A DNA stretch of 64,000 nucleotides from Arthrobacter bussei (GTDB taxonomy: Bacteria > Actinomycetota > Actinomycetes > Actinomycetales > Micrococcaceae): assembly GCF_009377195.2 (NCBI RefSeq), contig NZ_VJXX01000004.1, positions 186,001 through 250,000 of the forward strand, written 5' to 3'. The notes beneath the pieces are model-generated. The model worked only from the letters and a program-made list of their open reading frames with translations. It was not told the DNA's origin and searched no databases. Both the position numbers and the translations under genes were made by a program. Shown here in pieces: positions 21,099 through 29,938 of the stretch; position 1 is the stretch's first letter, and the number at the start of each line of letters is the position of its first letter.

Positions 21099-21884
21099 AT
21101 GGACATCAGGGGATCGGTGGCACTCGTCACCGGAGGTGCGTCGGGACTCGGCCTCGCCACCGCCCGGCGGCTGGTCGACGACGGCGCCTCGGTGGTCCTC
21201 GTGGACCTCCCGCAGTCCGCCGGAGCCGACGCAGCGCGTACCCTCGACCCCTCGGGCGAGCGGGTCAGGTTCACCCCCGCCGATGTCGCCGACGCCGCTC
21301 AGGTGCAGGCGGCCGTCGACGTCGCCGTGGGCCTCGGCCCGCTGCGCATCGTGGTCAACTGCGCGGGGATCGCGACGCCGGGCAAGGTCCTCGGGCGCGA
21401 CGGCGTCCTGCCGCTCGAGCAGTTCACCCGCGTCATCACCGTCAACCTCGTCGGCACCTTCAACGTCATCCGCCTCGCCGCGGACGCCATGGCCCGGACG
21501 GCGACCGTCACCGGTACCGGCGGCTCGGACGAGCGAGGGGTCATCATCAACACTGCGTCGGTCGCCGCCTTCGACGGGCAGATCGGCCAGCCCGCCTACG
21601 CCGCGTCGAAGGGCGGGGTCGCAGCCATGACGCTCCCGATCGCGCGTGAACTCGCGCGGTCGCTCATCCGCGTGGTCACCATCGCCCCCGGCATCTTCGA
21701 GACGCCCATGATGGCGGGCCTGCCCCAGGAGGCCCAGGATTCATTGGGCGCCCAGGTGCCGCACCCGTCCCGTCTCGGCAAGCCCGTCGAGTACGCGGCG
21801 CTCGCAGCACACATCATCGAGAACCAGATGCTCAACGGCGAGACGATCCGCCTCGACGGTGCCATCCGCATGGCGCCCAAGTAG
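21099..21884 (+). CDS. SDR-family 3-hydroxyacyl-CoA dehydrogenase (HSD10-like)
   Basis: A 261-residue short-chain dehydrogenase. It has the cofactor motif TGGASGLG near residue 12, [25 protein letters not shown] with the catalytic Tyr-x3-Lys (YAASK), and the C-terminal [15 protein letters not shown] typical of type-2 3-hydroxyacyl-CoA dehydrogenases. This group oxidises 3-hydroxyacyl-CoA with NAD+ in fatty-acid or branched-chain amino-acid breakdown. I chose the ATG at 21099, preceded by GGAAGGG, over an in-frame ATG at 21006, whose extra 31 residues are not family-like. The acyl-CoA dehydrogenase gene follows after 46 bp, supporting a two-gene beta-oxidation-type operon. Confidence 0.88.
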   Translation: MDIRGSVALVTGGASGLGLATARRLVDDGASVVLVDLPQSAGADAARTLDPSGERVRFTPADVADAAQVQAAVDVAVGLGPLRIVVNCAGIATPGKVLGRDGVLPLEQFTRVITVNLVGTFNVIRLAADAMARTATVTGTGGSDERGVIINTASVAAFDGQIGQPAYAASKGGVAAMTLPIARELARSLIRVVTIAPGIFETPMMAGLPQEAQDSLGAQVPHPSRLGKPVEYAALAAHIIENQMLNGETIRLDGAIRMAPK

Positions 21885-21930
21885 CCGCACCAGGTTCTCC
21901 CGGTCTCAGCTCGATTGAAAGGACGGCTCG

Positions 21931-23094
21931 ATGGAGAGCCAGCTTCCCACCGCCGATTTCCTCGGTTTCGAATCCCTCCTCGCCGGTCACGAGCGCGAGA
22001 AGCTCCAGGACGTCCGTGACTTCCTGGCCAAGGAGGTCGCCCCGCGGTGCGCCGAATGGTGGAACAGGGCCGAGTTCCCGCACGAGATCCTGCCGAAGCT
22101 CGCGGGCCTGAACCTCAGCACACCGGTGCAGCAGGGCTACAGCCATCTGTTCAGTGGGCTCGTGATCGCCGAGATGACGCGGGCCGACACCTCGATTGCC
22201 ACATTCTTCATGGTGCACCACGACCTCTTCGTCGAAGCCCTGCACATGTTCGGCAGCGAGGAGCAGAAGGCCCGGCTGCTGCAGGACGCGATGGACCTGA
22301 GGATCACCGGCGCGTTCGCCCTGACGGAACCCCTGCACGGGTCCGACGTCGCCGGCGGCATGGCCACCACGGCCACCCGCGACGGCGACTCCTGGATCCT
22401 CAACGGCGCCAAGCGGTGGATCGGCAACGGCACGTTCTGTGACTACATGCTGCTCTGGGCCCGGGACACGGAGACCGGGGGAGTGCGCGGCTTCATCCTC
22501 GACGCCACGCTGCCCGGCGTCACCCGCACCACCATCGCCAACAAGACGGCCCTGCGCACCGTCCAGAACGCCGACATCACCCTCACCGACGTGCGGGTGG
22601 GCGAGTCCGACCGCTTCGCCGGCATCGAGACCTTCAACGACACCCGGCAGCTCCTGCTCGGCTCCCGCATCCTCGTCGGCTGGCAGGCCGTGGGCCAGCA
22701 ACTGGCCGCGTTCGACGTCGCCCGGCAGTACGCCGTGGAGCGCCACCAGTTCGGCAGGCCGATCGCGGGCTTCCAGCTCGTCCAGGACCAGCTCGTCACC
22801 ATGATGGGTAACACGACCGCCTGCCTCGGTGTCATGGCGCACATCGCCCAGCTGCAGGAGCAGGGCGCATCGGACATGCCGCAGGCCGCCTTCGCCAAGT
22901 CCTTCACGACGGCGCGCATGCGGGAGACCGTGGCCCTCGGGCGCGGGATCCTCGGCGGGAACGGGATCGTGACGGACTACGGGATGGCGAAGATCTTCGC
23001 GGATGCCGAGGCCGTCTACACCTACGAGGGCTCCTACGAGATCAACAGCCTGATCGTCGGGCGGGCGCTGACGGGGATCTCGGCCTTCGCCTGA
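21931..23094 (+). CDS. Acyl-CoA dehydrogenase
   Basis: A 387-residue flavoenzyme of the usual family length. It has an N-terminal helical domain, the FAD-contact segment FALTEPLHGSDVAGG, WILNGAKRWIGNGTFCD, and RHQFGRPIAGFQLVQDQL in the C-terminal helical domain. The catalytic base is probably E366 in YTYEGSYEIN, the glutaryl-CoA-dehydrogenase-like position. It introduces a trans double bond into an acyl-CoA and passes electrons to ETF. An AAAGGA ribosome-binding site precedes the ATG. It probably acts before the upstream hydroxyacyl-CoA dehydrogenase in the same pathway. Chain-length or branched-chain specificity is not determinable by eye; the motif set is closest to the glutaryl-CoA/short-chain branch. 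Confidence 0.9.
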   Translation: MESQLPTADFLGFESLLAGHEREKLQDVRDFLAKEVAPRCAEWWNRAEFPHEILPKLAGLNLSTPVQQGYSHLFSGLVIAEMTRADTSIATFFMVHHDLFVEALHMFGSEEQKARLLQDAMDLRITGAFALTEPLHGSDVAGGMATTATRDGDSWILNGAKRWIGNGTFCDYMLLWARDTETGGVRGFILDATLPGVTRTTIANKTALRTVQNADITLTDVRVGESDRFAGIETFNDTRQLLLGSRILVGWQAVGQQLAAFDVARQYAVERHQFGRPIAGFQLVQDQLVTMMGNTTACLGVMAHIAQLQEQGASDMPQAAFAKSFTTARMRETVALGRGILGGNGIVTDYGMAKIFADAEAVYTYEGSYEINSLIVGRALTGISAFA

Positions 23095-23114
23095 CGTCGC
23101 TGGGCTCGTCCAGG

Positions 23115-23220
23115 GGCGCGTCCCGGCCCGGATGCGGCGTCCTGCACGCGCTTCCGGGCGCGGGCGCGTCCCGGCCCGGATGCGGCGTCCTGCACGGGCT
23201 TCCGGATGCCGGGCGCGTGT
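23115..23220. repeat. 48-bp tandem repeat, about 2.2 copies, upstream of ppc
   Basis: The 320-bp gap between the acyl-CoA dehydrogenase and ppc holds two near-identical 48-bp units beginning GGCGCGTCCCGG and containing GGATGCGGCGTCCTGCAC. A third partial unit starts GGCGCGTGTCGGG. I see no start site or gene in it. The remainder of the gap (23221-23414) should carry the ppc promoter; a TAGGAT hexamer at 23341 is a possible -10 but no convincing -35 is visible. Confidence 0.75.
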
Positions 23221-23414
23221 CGGGCGGCGACACGCCGGAGAACGGGACCCTGAGGCAGTCGACCCCGTGCACGAAGCGGCGGCGGGGTGGCTCCGGAGGT
23301 CACATGACGGACGTGGTGAGGCGCACGCCACATCTCTGGGTAGGATCCCAACAGCAATCCGTCGTATCCAGTGCCGCATACGCCTCGTTTTCCGTGCCCT
23401 GAAAGCAGGCTGTC

Positions 23415-26258
23415 GTGACAGTGCCCCTCGAAGTGTCCTCCGTGCGTGCCACCGATCCGTTCGGTGCGGCCGACGGCGACATCAGCCACGATCTCCGCGC
23501 CGACGTGCGCCGGGTCAGCACCCTGCTCGGCGAATCGCTCGTCCGGCAGCACGGCCAGGAGCTGCTCGATCTCGTGGAGCGCGTCCGGCTGCTCACCAAG
23601 CAGTCGAAGGAGTCCGGCACCGTGGACGACGCCGGGGAGCGGGCCGCGCTCGCGGCGCAGGTACGCGACCTCCTCGCGGCCCTGCCGATCGACCGGGCCA
23701 CGGAGCTGGTGCGCGCCTTCGCCGCCTACTTCCACCTCGCCAACGCGGCCGAGCAGGTGCACCGTGTACGGGGGTTCCGCACACGGTCGGAGGAGGACGG
23801 CTGGCTGGCGCAGACGGTCTCTCGCATCGCCTCCGACGCCGGCCCGGAAGCGCTCGCCGCCGTCGTGCAGGAACTGGACGTCCGCCCCGTCTTCACGGCA
23901 CACCCCACCGAGGCCTCGCGGCGCTCCGTGCTCGACAAGCTCCGGCGCCTTTCCGACGTCCTCGCGGAGACCGCGGTGGAGGGCTCGCAGCAGCGCCGGC
24001 GGCAGGACCGGCGGCTCGCCGAGGTGATCGACCTGATCTGGCAGACCGACGAGCTGCGGCAGGTGCGGCCCACGCCCATCGACGAGGCGCGCAACGCCAT
24101 GTACTACCTGGGGGACATCCTCACGACCTCCATGCCCGAACTGCTCGAGGACCTCTCGGACCTCCTGGCGCAGCACGGCGTCACCCTGCCGGCCGCCGGG
24201 GCGCCGCTGCGATTCGGCTCGTGGATCGGTGGGGACCGCGACGGCAATCCGAACGTCACGGCTGCGGTGACCCGCGAGATCCTCCAGATCCAGAACCAGC
24301 AGGCCGTCCGTATCTCCATCCACTTCATCGACCGGCTCATCTCCTCGCTGTCCTCGTCCACGGCGATCGTCGGAGTGTCCGGGGACCTGACCGCGTCCAT
24401 CGAGCGCGACCTCGCGAACCTCCCGCGGCTCGACAAGCGCGTCCTGGAACTGAACGCGCAGGAGCCCTACCGGCTGAAGCTCACCTGCGTGAAGGCCAAG
24501 CTGCTCAACACCGCGGCCCGGGTGCAGAACCAGACGGCGCACGAACCGGGGCGCGACTACGTCGATACCGCGCAGGTCCTCGCGGACCTCGCGCTCGTGG
24601 GGGACTCGCTGCGGGAGCACGCGGCGGGCCTGGCGGCCGACGGCGCCCTCGCCACGGCGTCGCGCGTCATCTCCTCGGTGGGCCTCCACCTCGCCACACT
24701 CGACATCCGTGAGCACGCCGACATGCACCACGACGTCGTCGCGCAGCTGACCGACCGGTTGGGCGAACTGGATGTGCCCTATCTGGAGCTCGACCGTGCG
24801 GGCCGCCTCCGGGCGCTGTCCCGCGAACTCGCCTCCCGGCGTCCGCTCGCGACGGTCAACCCACCGCTCGACGACGGCGCACGCCGAACCTTCGACGTCT
24901 TCCGTGAGATCGCCTCGGCGCTGCGCACCTACGGCCCCGACGTCATCGAGACCTACATCGTGTCCATGACCCGTGGGGCCGACGACGTCCTGGCGCCCGT
25001 GGTGCTCGCACGCGAGGCAGGACTGGTCGACGTCGTCGGGGACGGGTCCGGCGGACCGGACTCGGGCGCGTTCGCGAAGATCGGCTTCGCGCCGCTGCTG
25101 GAGACCGTGGACGAGCTGCGCGTCTCCGCCGAGATCGTGGACACCCTGCTGTCCGATCCGACCTACCGCGAGGTGGTCCGCCTGCGGGGTGACCTGCAGG
25201 AGGTCATGCTCGGGTACTCCGACTCCAACAAGGAGTCCGGGGTGCTGACCAGCCTCTGGGAGATCCACAAGACCCAGCGGCGCCTGCGCGACGTCGCAGC
25301 GAAGCACGGCGTCCGCCTCCGCCTCTTCCACGGGCGAGGCGGATCGGTGGGCCGTGGTGGCGGTCCCACGTACGACGCCATCCTCGCGCAGCCGAACGGC
25401 GTCCTCGAGGGCGAGATCAAGTTCACGGAGCAGGGCGAGGTCATCAGCGACAAGTACTCGCTGCCGGCGCTGGCCCGCGAGAACCTCGAACTCTCCCTCG
25501 CCGCTGTGATGCAGGGCTCCGCGCTGCACCGCACACCGCGCACGTCCGAGGACGATCGCGGGCGGTGGGCCGACGTCATGGAGACCGTGTCCGACGCCGC
25601 CTTCGCGCGGTACCGCGGGTTGATCGACCACCAGGACCTGCCCGCGTACTTCCTCGCCTCGACGCCGGTGGAGCAACTGGGCTCGCTGAACATCGGCTCG
25701 CGTCCGTCCAAGCGTCCTGACTCCGGCAGCGGTCTCGGCGGTCTCCGTGCCATCCCGTGGGTGTTCGGCTGGACGCAGTCCCGGCAGATCGTCCCGGGCT
25801 GGTTCGGCGTCGGCTCCGGCCTGCGTGCCGCCCGCGAGGCGGGCCATGAAGGCCTGCTGTCCGAGATGCTGGAGCGCTGGCACTTCTTCCGCACCGTGGT
25901 CTCCAACGTCGAGATGACCCTCGCGAAGACCGACCTGGAGATCGCCGCGCACTACGTGGAGGCGCTGGTCCCGGCGGAACTCCAGCACCTCTTCGGCGTG
26001 ATCCGGGCGGAGTACGAGCTGACGCTCGCCGAGATCCGGCACCTCACGGGGGAGCAGGAGCTCCTCGACGACCAGCCGGTGCTCAAGCGGTCCCTCGCCG
26101 TGCGCGACCAGTATCTCGACCCGATCTCCTACCTGCAGGTCGAGCTGCTGCGCCGCGTGCGGGCGGAGGCCGACGGCGGACAGCCCGACGGTCGGCTCCA
26201 GCGAGCCATGCTCATCACCATCAACGGCGTGGCCGCGGGGATGCGCAACACGGGCTGA
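23415..26258 (+). CDS. ppc: Phosphoenolpyruvate carboxylase
   Basis: A full-length 947-residue enzyme that carboxylates PEP with bicarbonate to oxaloacetate, the anaplerotic supply for the TCA cycle. Landmarks in order: [12 protein letters not shown] with catalytic H163, [32 protein letters not shown], the glycine-rich loop [35 protein letters not shown], and the C-terminal [16 protein letters not shown], whose penultimate Thr-Gly end is family-typical. Translation starts at GTG 23415 after AAAGCAGG. The gene stands alone, with tandem-repeat-containing gaps on both sides. Together with pckG at 56934 the window encodes both directions of the PEP-oxaloacetate node. Confidence 0.97.
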   Translation: MTVPLEVSSVRATDPFGAADGDISHDLRADVRRVSTLLGESLVRQHGQELLDLVERVRLLTKQSKESGTVDDAGERAALAAQVRDLLAALPIDRATELVRAFAAYFHLANAAEQVHRVRGFRTRSEEDGWLAQTVSRIASDAGPEALAAVVQELDVRPVFTAHPTEASRRSVLDKLRRLSDVLAETAVEGSQQRRRQDRRLAEVIDLIWQTDELRQVRPTPIDEARNAMYYLGDILTTSMPELLEDLSDLLAQHGVTLPAAGAPLRFGSWIGGDRDGNPNVTAAVTREILQIQNQQAVRISIHFIDRLISSLSSSTAIVGVSGDLTASIERDLANLPRLDKRVLELNAQEPYRLKLTCVKAKLLNTAARVQNQTAHEPGRDYVDTAQVLADLALVGDSLREHAAGLAADGALATASRVISSVGLHLATLDIREHADMHHDVVAQLTDRLGELDVPYLELDRAGRLRALSRELASRRPLATVNPPLDDGARRTFDVFREIASALRTYGPDVIETYIVSMTRGADDVLAPVVLAREAGLVDVVGDGSGGPDSGAFAKIGFAPLLETVDELRVSAEIVDTLLSDPTYREVVRLRGDLQEVMLGYSDSNKESGVLTSLWEIHKTQRRLRDVAAKHGVRLRLFHGRGGSVGRGGGPTYDAILAQPNGVLEGEIKFTEQGEVISDKYSLPALARENLELSLAAVMQGSALHRTPRTSEDDRGRWADVMETVSDAAFARYRGLIDHQDLPAYFLASTPVEQLGSLNIGSRPSKRPDSGSGLGGLRAIPWVFGWTQSRQIVPGWFGVGSGLRAAREAGHEGLLSEMLERWHFFRTVVSNVEMTLAKTDLEIAAHYVEALVPAELQHLFGVIRAEYELTLAEIRHLTGEQELLDDQPVLKRSLAVRDQYLDPISYLQVELLRRVRAEADGGQPDGRLQRAMLITINGVAAGMRNTG

Positions 26259-26279
26259 CCGCGGCGCGGCGCGCCTCTA

Positions 26280-26460
26280 CCGGTGCCTACGCGTCCCTGC
26301 GTCTCCGGCGCGTGCGCCTTCGCCGGTGCCTACGCGTCCCTGCGTCTCCGGCGCGTGCGCCTTCGCCGGTGCCTACTCGTCCTGCATCTCCGGCGGGTGC
26401 GCCTCTGCCGGTGGGTGGGCGTCCGCCGGTGCCTACGCGTCCCTGGTTCTCCTGCGCTCG
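26280..26460. repeat. 43-bp tandem repeat downstream of ppc
   Basis: Units starting CCGGTGCCTACGCGTCC begin at 26280, 26323 and 26366 (period 43 bp; the first two are identical over the full unit). Two degenerate units start at about 26408 and 26426. The 307-bp gap between ppc and the next gene holds nothing else apart from the ribosome-binding site of that gene. An in-frame Arg/Leu/Cys-rich translation runs through the repeats but lacks a ribosome-binding site and any protein-like pattern, so I treat this as non-coding. Confidence 0.8.
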
Positions 26461-26565
26461 TCGACCGGAACAGCGTGCTCGACGGAATAGGGGCAGGGAG
26501 TGGCCGGTTGCCGCCAGTGGAACCCGAACACCGCCGGCAGCGACCGGACGAGCAGGAGGAGCACC

Positions 26566-27504
26566 ATGAAGGCAGTCTTTTACGAGAAGTACGGCGATCC
26601 CGACGTCCTGCAGTACGGCGAGCAGCCGGACCCGAAGGTGGGGCCGGACTCGGTGCTCGTCGACGTGCGGGCCTCATCGGTGAACCCCGTGGACTGGAAG
26701 ATCACCGCCGGGTATCTGGATGCGGCCCTGCCCACCTCCTTCCCCGTGATCCCGGGGTGGGATGTGGCCGGCGTCGTGGTGCAGCCCGGACCGTCCGTCA
26801 CCGAGTTCGAGACCGGTGACGAGGTGATCGGGTACGTCCGCATGGACACCGTGGGGCTGGGCACCTTCGCCGAGCAGGTCGCCGCTCCGGTGCGGACGCT
26901 CGCCCGCAAGCCGAGGAACATCTCCTGGGCGGAGGCGGCGACCATGCCGCTGGCCGGGCTCACCGCCTACCAGTCGCTGCAAGCCGTCGGCGTCGGGGAG
27001 GGTGACACCGTCCTGGTGCACAACGGCGCCGGTGGCGTGGGAACCTATGCCATCCAGATCGCGACGGCGTGGGGCGCCCGGGTGCTGGCCACCGCGTCCG
27101 AGAAGAACCACGAGTTCCTGCGTTCCCTGGGTGCGGAGCCGTTGACCTACGGGGAAGGGCTCGCGGAGCGCCTCGCCGAGGCAGCGCCGGAGGGGCTCGA
27201 CGCCGTCGTCGACTTCGTGGGCGGTGAGGACTGGGTCGCCTCCCTGGAGCACCTGAAGTCACCGGAGCGGATCGCCTCCGTCGCCGACGCCGAGGTCAAG
27301 GACCGGGGCGGGCGCTACATTTTCGTCCGCCCGAACCCGGCGGATCTCCTCGCCCTGACCGAACTCGTCGAGGCGGGCAGCGTCACGCCGGTGCTCGCGG
27401 AGAGCTTCCCGCTCGAGCGGGCCGCCGATGCCTTCCGCAGCAGCATGGACGGCCATGTCCGCGGCAAGATCGCCGTCACCGTCGGCGATCAGGGCCAGGA
27501 GTAG
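26566..27504 (+). CDS. NADP-dependent quinone oxidoreductase-like enzyme (zinc-free MDR family)
   Basis: A 312-residue medium-chain dehydrogenase/reductase. The N-terminal GroES-like domain contains SSVNPVDWKITAGY and FPVIPGWDVAGVV. The nucleotide-binding domain has VLVHNGAGGVGTYAIQIA, matching AxxGGVG of the quinone-oxidoreductase branch, and the C-terminal HVRGKIAVTV is typical. Catalytic-zinc ligands are absent, so it is a reductase of quinones or enones rather than an alcohol dehydrogenase. The start is the ATG at 26566 with AGGAGGA 7 bp upstream; the in-frame extension back to 26500 is not conserved-looking. It is probably monocistronic. Confidence 0.87.
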   Translation: MKAVFYEKYGDPDVLQYGEQPDPKVGPDSVLVDVRASSVNPVDWKITAGYLDAALPTSFPVIPGWDVAGVVVQPGPSVTEFETGDEVIGYVRMDTVGLGTFAEQVAAPVRTLARKPRNISWAEAATMPLAGLTAYQSLQAVGVGEGDTVLVHNGAGGVGTYAIQIATAWGARVLATASEKNHEFLRSLGAEPLTYGEGLAERLAEAAPEGLDAVVDFVGGEDWVASLEHLKSPERIASVADAEVKDRGGRYIFVRPNPADLLALTELVEAGSVTPVLAESFPLERAADAFRSSMDGHVRGKIAVTVGDQGQE

Positions 27505-27679
27505 CCGCGCCGGCATCCCGAGGTAGCCGGTCGAGGCGTCGTACCCGTCGGGGGCGGCGCCTCAGGTGCGCAAGGGCCGCCTGTCCTGCGGTGAGATCGC
27601 GCTCGTGTGACTAGCCGGACGTGCCCGGTCACACCCCCCCGGGCGTGGGAGTGGTCCACGGTCGGGGAAGGCTCGCGTC

Positions 27680-29278
27680 CTAGGAGCGCGAGTCCTCGTA
27701 GTCGTCGTCGCCCAGCAGGTCGATCGGTTCGCGGAGGGCGTCCTCCTCCGCCCGCAGCCAGCGTCGGTAGGCGTGATCGACGCGGTGCCGGCGGGAACCC
27801 GCGGTGATGAGGAGCAGGAAGATCGCGAGGGCCGCGGCGAGTGCCACGGCCAGCGAGGCCGGCTCACCCAGTGCCCGCTCGACGGCGATCCACAGGAGAC
27901 CCCATGACGTGGCCGCGGCGACCGACAGCCGGCCGCGATCGGTGGAGCAGATGACGGCCGCCGTCAGGAGGATCGCTGCGATACCGACGATCGCCCAGGT
28001 GGTGCCCTGCCACTCGAAGAGGTCGAAGCGTCCGGCGGTGAAGAATGCCGCTGCGTTCGCTCCGGCCGCCAGCAGCACCCAGCCGAGGTACAGGCCGATC
28101 GGCGCGTCCACGAGCGCACCCTCCACCCGTGTCTGGGTGGGATGGGAGTTCAGGGTGCGCACGGCTGCCAGGAGCGTGAAGAACAGCAGCATGATGACGA
28201 TGAGGCTCACCGTGAGCCCGCCGGCCTGGGCACTCAGGATCCATGCGAGGTTCAGCAGCATCGAGGCCGCGACGGTCCAGCCGAGGCGCCGTTGCCGTCC
28301 GGTGCGCCGCTGCGACGGGAACCACTGGTACACCGTGTAGGCCACGAGCCCTGCGTAGATCACGCTCCAGATCGAGAAGGCGGACGACGACGGCGCCAGG
28401 AGCGTCGCGTCCGGGGAGAACAGGCCACCTGCCGCATCCCTGATCGACGGGCCCCCGAAGGCGCCGACCCCTGCCGCCGAACCCAGGATGCAGGCGATCG
28501 CGCAGAGCGTCACGGCTGCCTGCCGGACGACGTCGGCGTCCCACCCCCCGATGTGGCGGATCGTCGCGGTTCCGCCGCGGCTGATCGCCTTCCCTGCGGC
28601 GCTGCTTCCTCCGGCGATCGCCATTCCTGCGGCGCTGCTGCCGCGGCCGATGGCCTTGCCGGCAGTGGCGCTGCCCTGGCTGATCGCCCTACCGGTAGCG
28701 ACGCTTCCGCGACCGATCGTCCTTCCGGTCACCCCTGCGGCACGGCGGGCCCTCTCCGCCGCAACCCGTGCCTTCGCTGCCGCGACCCGCCGCCGTTCGC
28801 CTGCGGCGGTGGAGGACATGCTGACCGTGGCGCTCGTGTCCGCCGGGACCCGCGCCTCCTCCATGTCGGCCATGTCGGCCTTGTCGGATCTGCCGGACCT
28901 GCCGGGCCTGCCGGACCTGCCGGGCCTGCCGGACCTGCCGGACCTGTCGGCGTTGTCGGCTTTGCCGGCGTTGTCGGCCTTGTCGGCCTTGTCGGCCTTG
29001 TCGGCAGTGGCAGCGGTGTCGGAGCCGGAGCGTGTGGACTCCACGGTTCCTGCGCCGGCCGTCGCCGACGTGCCCTTTGCGGGTTCGGGGCCTGCGGACC
29101 GTGGAGCCGGGGAATCCTCGCTCGTCGCGGGAACGACCCGGGGCCGCGCTGCCTTGAGCCGTTCGAGGACGCTCGCGGTGTCCGAGGGCAGCTCGGGCGC
29201 GGGGCTTCCCTGCGCGATCCTCGGCGGCCCCGCCGGCTTCTCAGGGAGCGTCGGACCCGGGTTTCTCGGGGTGCTCAT
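27680..29278 (-). CDS. TspO/MBR-like membrane protein with long repeat-rich N-terminal extension
   Basis: A 532-residue protein. The C-terminal half (from about residue 253) has roughly eight predicted membrane helices and the pattern FSIWSVIYAGLVAYTVYQW, characteristic of tryptophan-rich sensory (TspO/MBR-like) proteins; classic TspO has five helices and about 160 residues. The N-terminal 250 residues are unusual: a Pro/Ser-rich start, a triplet tract of KAD then RSG/RPG units (residues 92-138), an Ala/Arg helix (157-182), and five 11-residue repeats (185-239). The C-terminus is acidic (DLLGDDDYEDS). Its start overlaps the end of the DedA gene by 38 bp, suggesting translational coupling. Function is unknown; TspO relatives bind porphyrins or other small hydrophobic ligands. 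Confidence 0.72.
   Translation of the reverse strand: MSTPRNPGPTLPEKPAGPPRIAQGSPAPELPSDTASVLERLKAARPRVVPATSEDSPAPRSAGPEPAKGTSATAGAGTVESTRSGSDTAATADKADKADKADNAGKADNADRSGRSGRPGRSGRPGRSGRSDKADMADMEEARVPADTSATVSMSSTAAGERRRVAAAKARVAAERARRAAGVTGRTIGRGSVATGRAISQGSATAGKAIGRGSSAAGMAIAGGSSAAGKAISRGGTATIRHIGGWDADVVRQAAVTLCAIACILGSAAGVGAFGGPSIRDAAGGLFSPDATLLAPSSSAFSIWSVIYAGLVAYTVYQWFPSQRRTGRQRRLGWTVAASMLLNLAWILSAQAGGLTVSLIVIMLLFFTLLAAVRTLNSHPTQTRVEGALVDAPIGLYLGWVLLAAGANAAAFFTAGRFDLFEWQGTTWAIVGIAAILLTAAVICSTDRGRLSVAAATSWGLLWIAVERALGEPASLAVALAAALAIFLLLITAGSRRHRVDHAYRRWLRAEEDALREPIDLLGDDDYEDSRS
28562..28726 (-). repeat. Five tandem 33-bp units encoding 11-residue repeats
   Basis: Reading on the minus strand, five consecutive undecapeptides GRTIGRGSVAT, GRAISQGSATA, GKAIGRGSSAA, GMAIAGGSSAA and GKAISRGGTAT lie directly before the first membrane helix of the TspO-like protein. 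The consensus is G-(R/K)-A-I-x-x-G-S-x-A-x. Confidence 0.85.
28859..29013 (-). repeat. Triplet-residue low-complexity tract (KAD and RSG/RPG units)
   Basis: Nine-bp and three-codon repeats such as TTGTCGGCC (plus strand) encode runs of KAD/NAD followed by RSG/RPG units, then KADMADM, in the TspO-like protein. The tract switches from acidic-basic alternating to strongly basic and back, and is prone to slippage in multiples of 9 bp. Confidence 0.8.
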
Positions 29279-29876
29279 GCGTCGTTTTGGCCTTCCGGTG
29301 TTTCTTCAGGGCGAGGATTGCCGCCGTGATGGCTCCCACCAGCGTACCGACCGCCATTCCGAGCAGGGCGCTCACCCCTGCGGGCAGGCCGGTGGACGCT
29401 CCTGCCACGAACCCGAGGCCCACGAGCCAGGCCGTCCACAGCAGGCCGCCGCCGGCGGCAGCGAGCATGAACGGGCGCAGGGGCAGCTCGGCGATCCCGG
29501 CGACCGCCACGCTGGCCGTGCGGCCGCCCGGGAGGAACCGGACCGCGACGACGGCCGCGTACGTGGGGGAGCTGCCGGCCTTCTCGATGGCGTTGCGCAG
29601 CCCGCGGTGGATGGATCGTCCCCAGCGGAACCGGTCGAGGAAGTGCGTCAGCCTGCGGCGGAAGAGCAGGAAGAGGGCAACGTCGCCCACCCAGCTCCCG
29701 GCGAAGGCCACGACGACCGCGAACGGGAGGAGGAGCATGCCGTGCGCCGACATCGTGCCGGCGCCGATGACGAGGAGCTCCGAGGGCACGACGGGGAGGA
29801 TCACGTCCACGACGATCACGGCGAACATGACGAGGAGGTAGAGCGGTGCTGGGATGTCCGTGCCGGGCAGGTCCAC
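29241..29876 (-). CDS. DedA-family membrane protein
   Basis: A 211-residue integral membrane protein of the DedA/SNARE-associated (VTT domain) family. It shows DVILPVVPSELLVIGAG near the N-terminus, GSWVGDVALFLLFRR, and the hallmark FLPGGRTASVAVAG corresponding to the family F/YxxGxR segment, followed by further hydrophobic helices and a basic, His-rich cytoplasmic tail. DedA proteins act in phospholipid flipping, including undecaprenyl-phosphate recycling. The start is GTG. It lies between the RluA-type gene (62 bp upstream) and the overlapping TspO-like gene, in a five-gene minus-strand run. Confidence 0.87.
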   Translation of the reverse strand: MDLPGTDIPAPLYLLVMFAVIVVDVILPVVPSELLVIGAGTMSAHGMLLLPFAVVVAFAGSWVGDVALFLLFRRRLTHFLDRFRWGRSIHRGLRNAIEKAGSSPTYAAVVAVRFLPGGRTASVAVAGIAELPLRPFMLAAAGGGLLWTAWLVGLGFVAGASTGLPAGVSALLGMAVGTLVGAITAAILALKKHRKAKTTHEHPEKPGSDAP

Positions 29877-29938
29877 CCTGCAAATCTACCGTCCAGCACC
29901 CCTGCGTGGACGGCCGTCTCGTGCCCGGACCATGGCGG

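Noticed and set aside
23034-26042. 1002-codon open frame on the minus strand opposite ppc
   Set aside because: Composition is Arg/Gly/His/Val-rich without motifs, and ppc on the other strand is complete and unambiguous.
26280-26460. Possible CRISPR array
   Set aside because: The units are directly adjacent with no unique spacers, only about three are well conserved, and no cas genes are present.
26283-26819. Possible Arg/Leu/Cys-rich small protein through the 43-bp repeats
   Set aside because: Translation simply reflects the DNA repeat, has no ribosome-binding site and runs into the quinone-reductase gene in another frame.
27606-27633. TGTGAC ... GTCACA inverted repeat considered as a Crp site
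   Set aside because: The arms are 16 bp apart rather than 6 and it lies between two convergent genes; at most a weak terminator-like hairpin.
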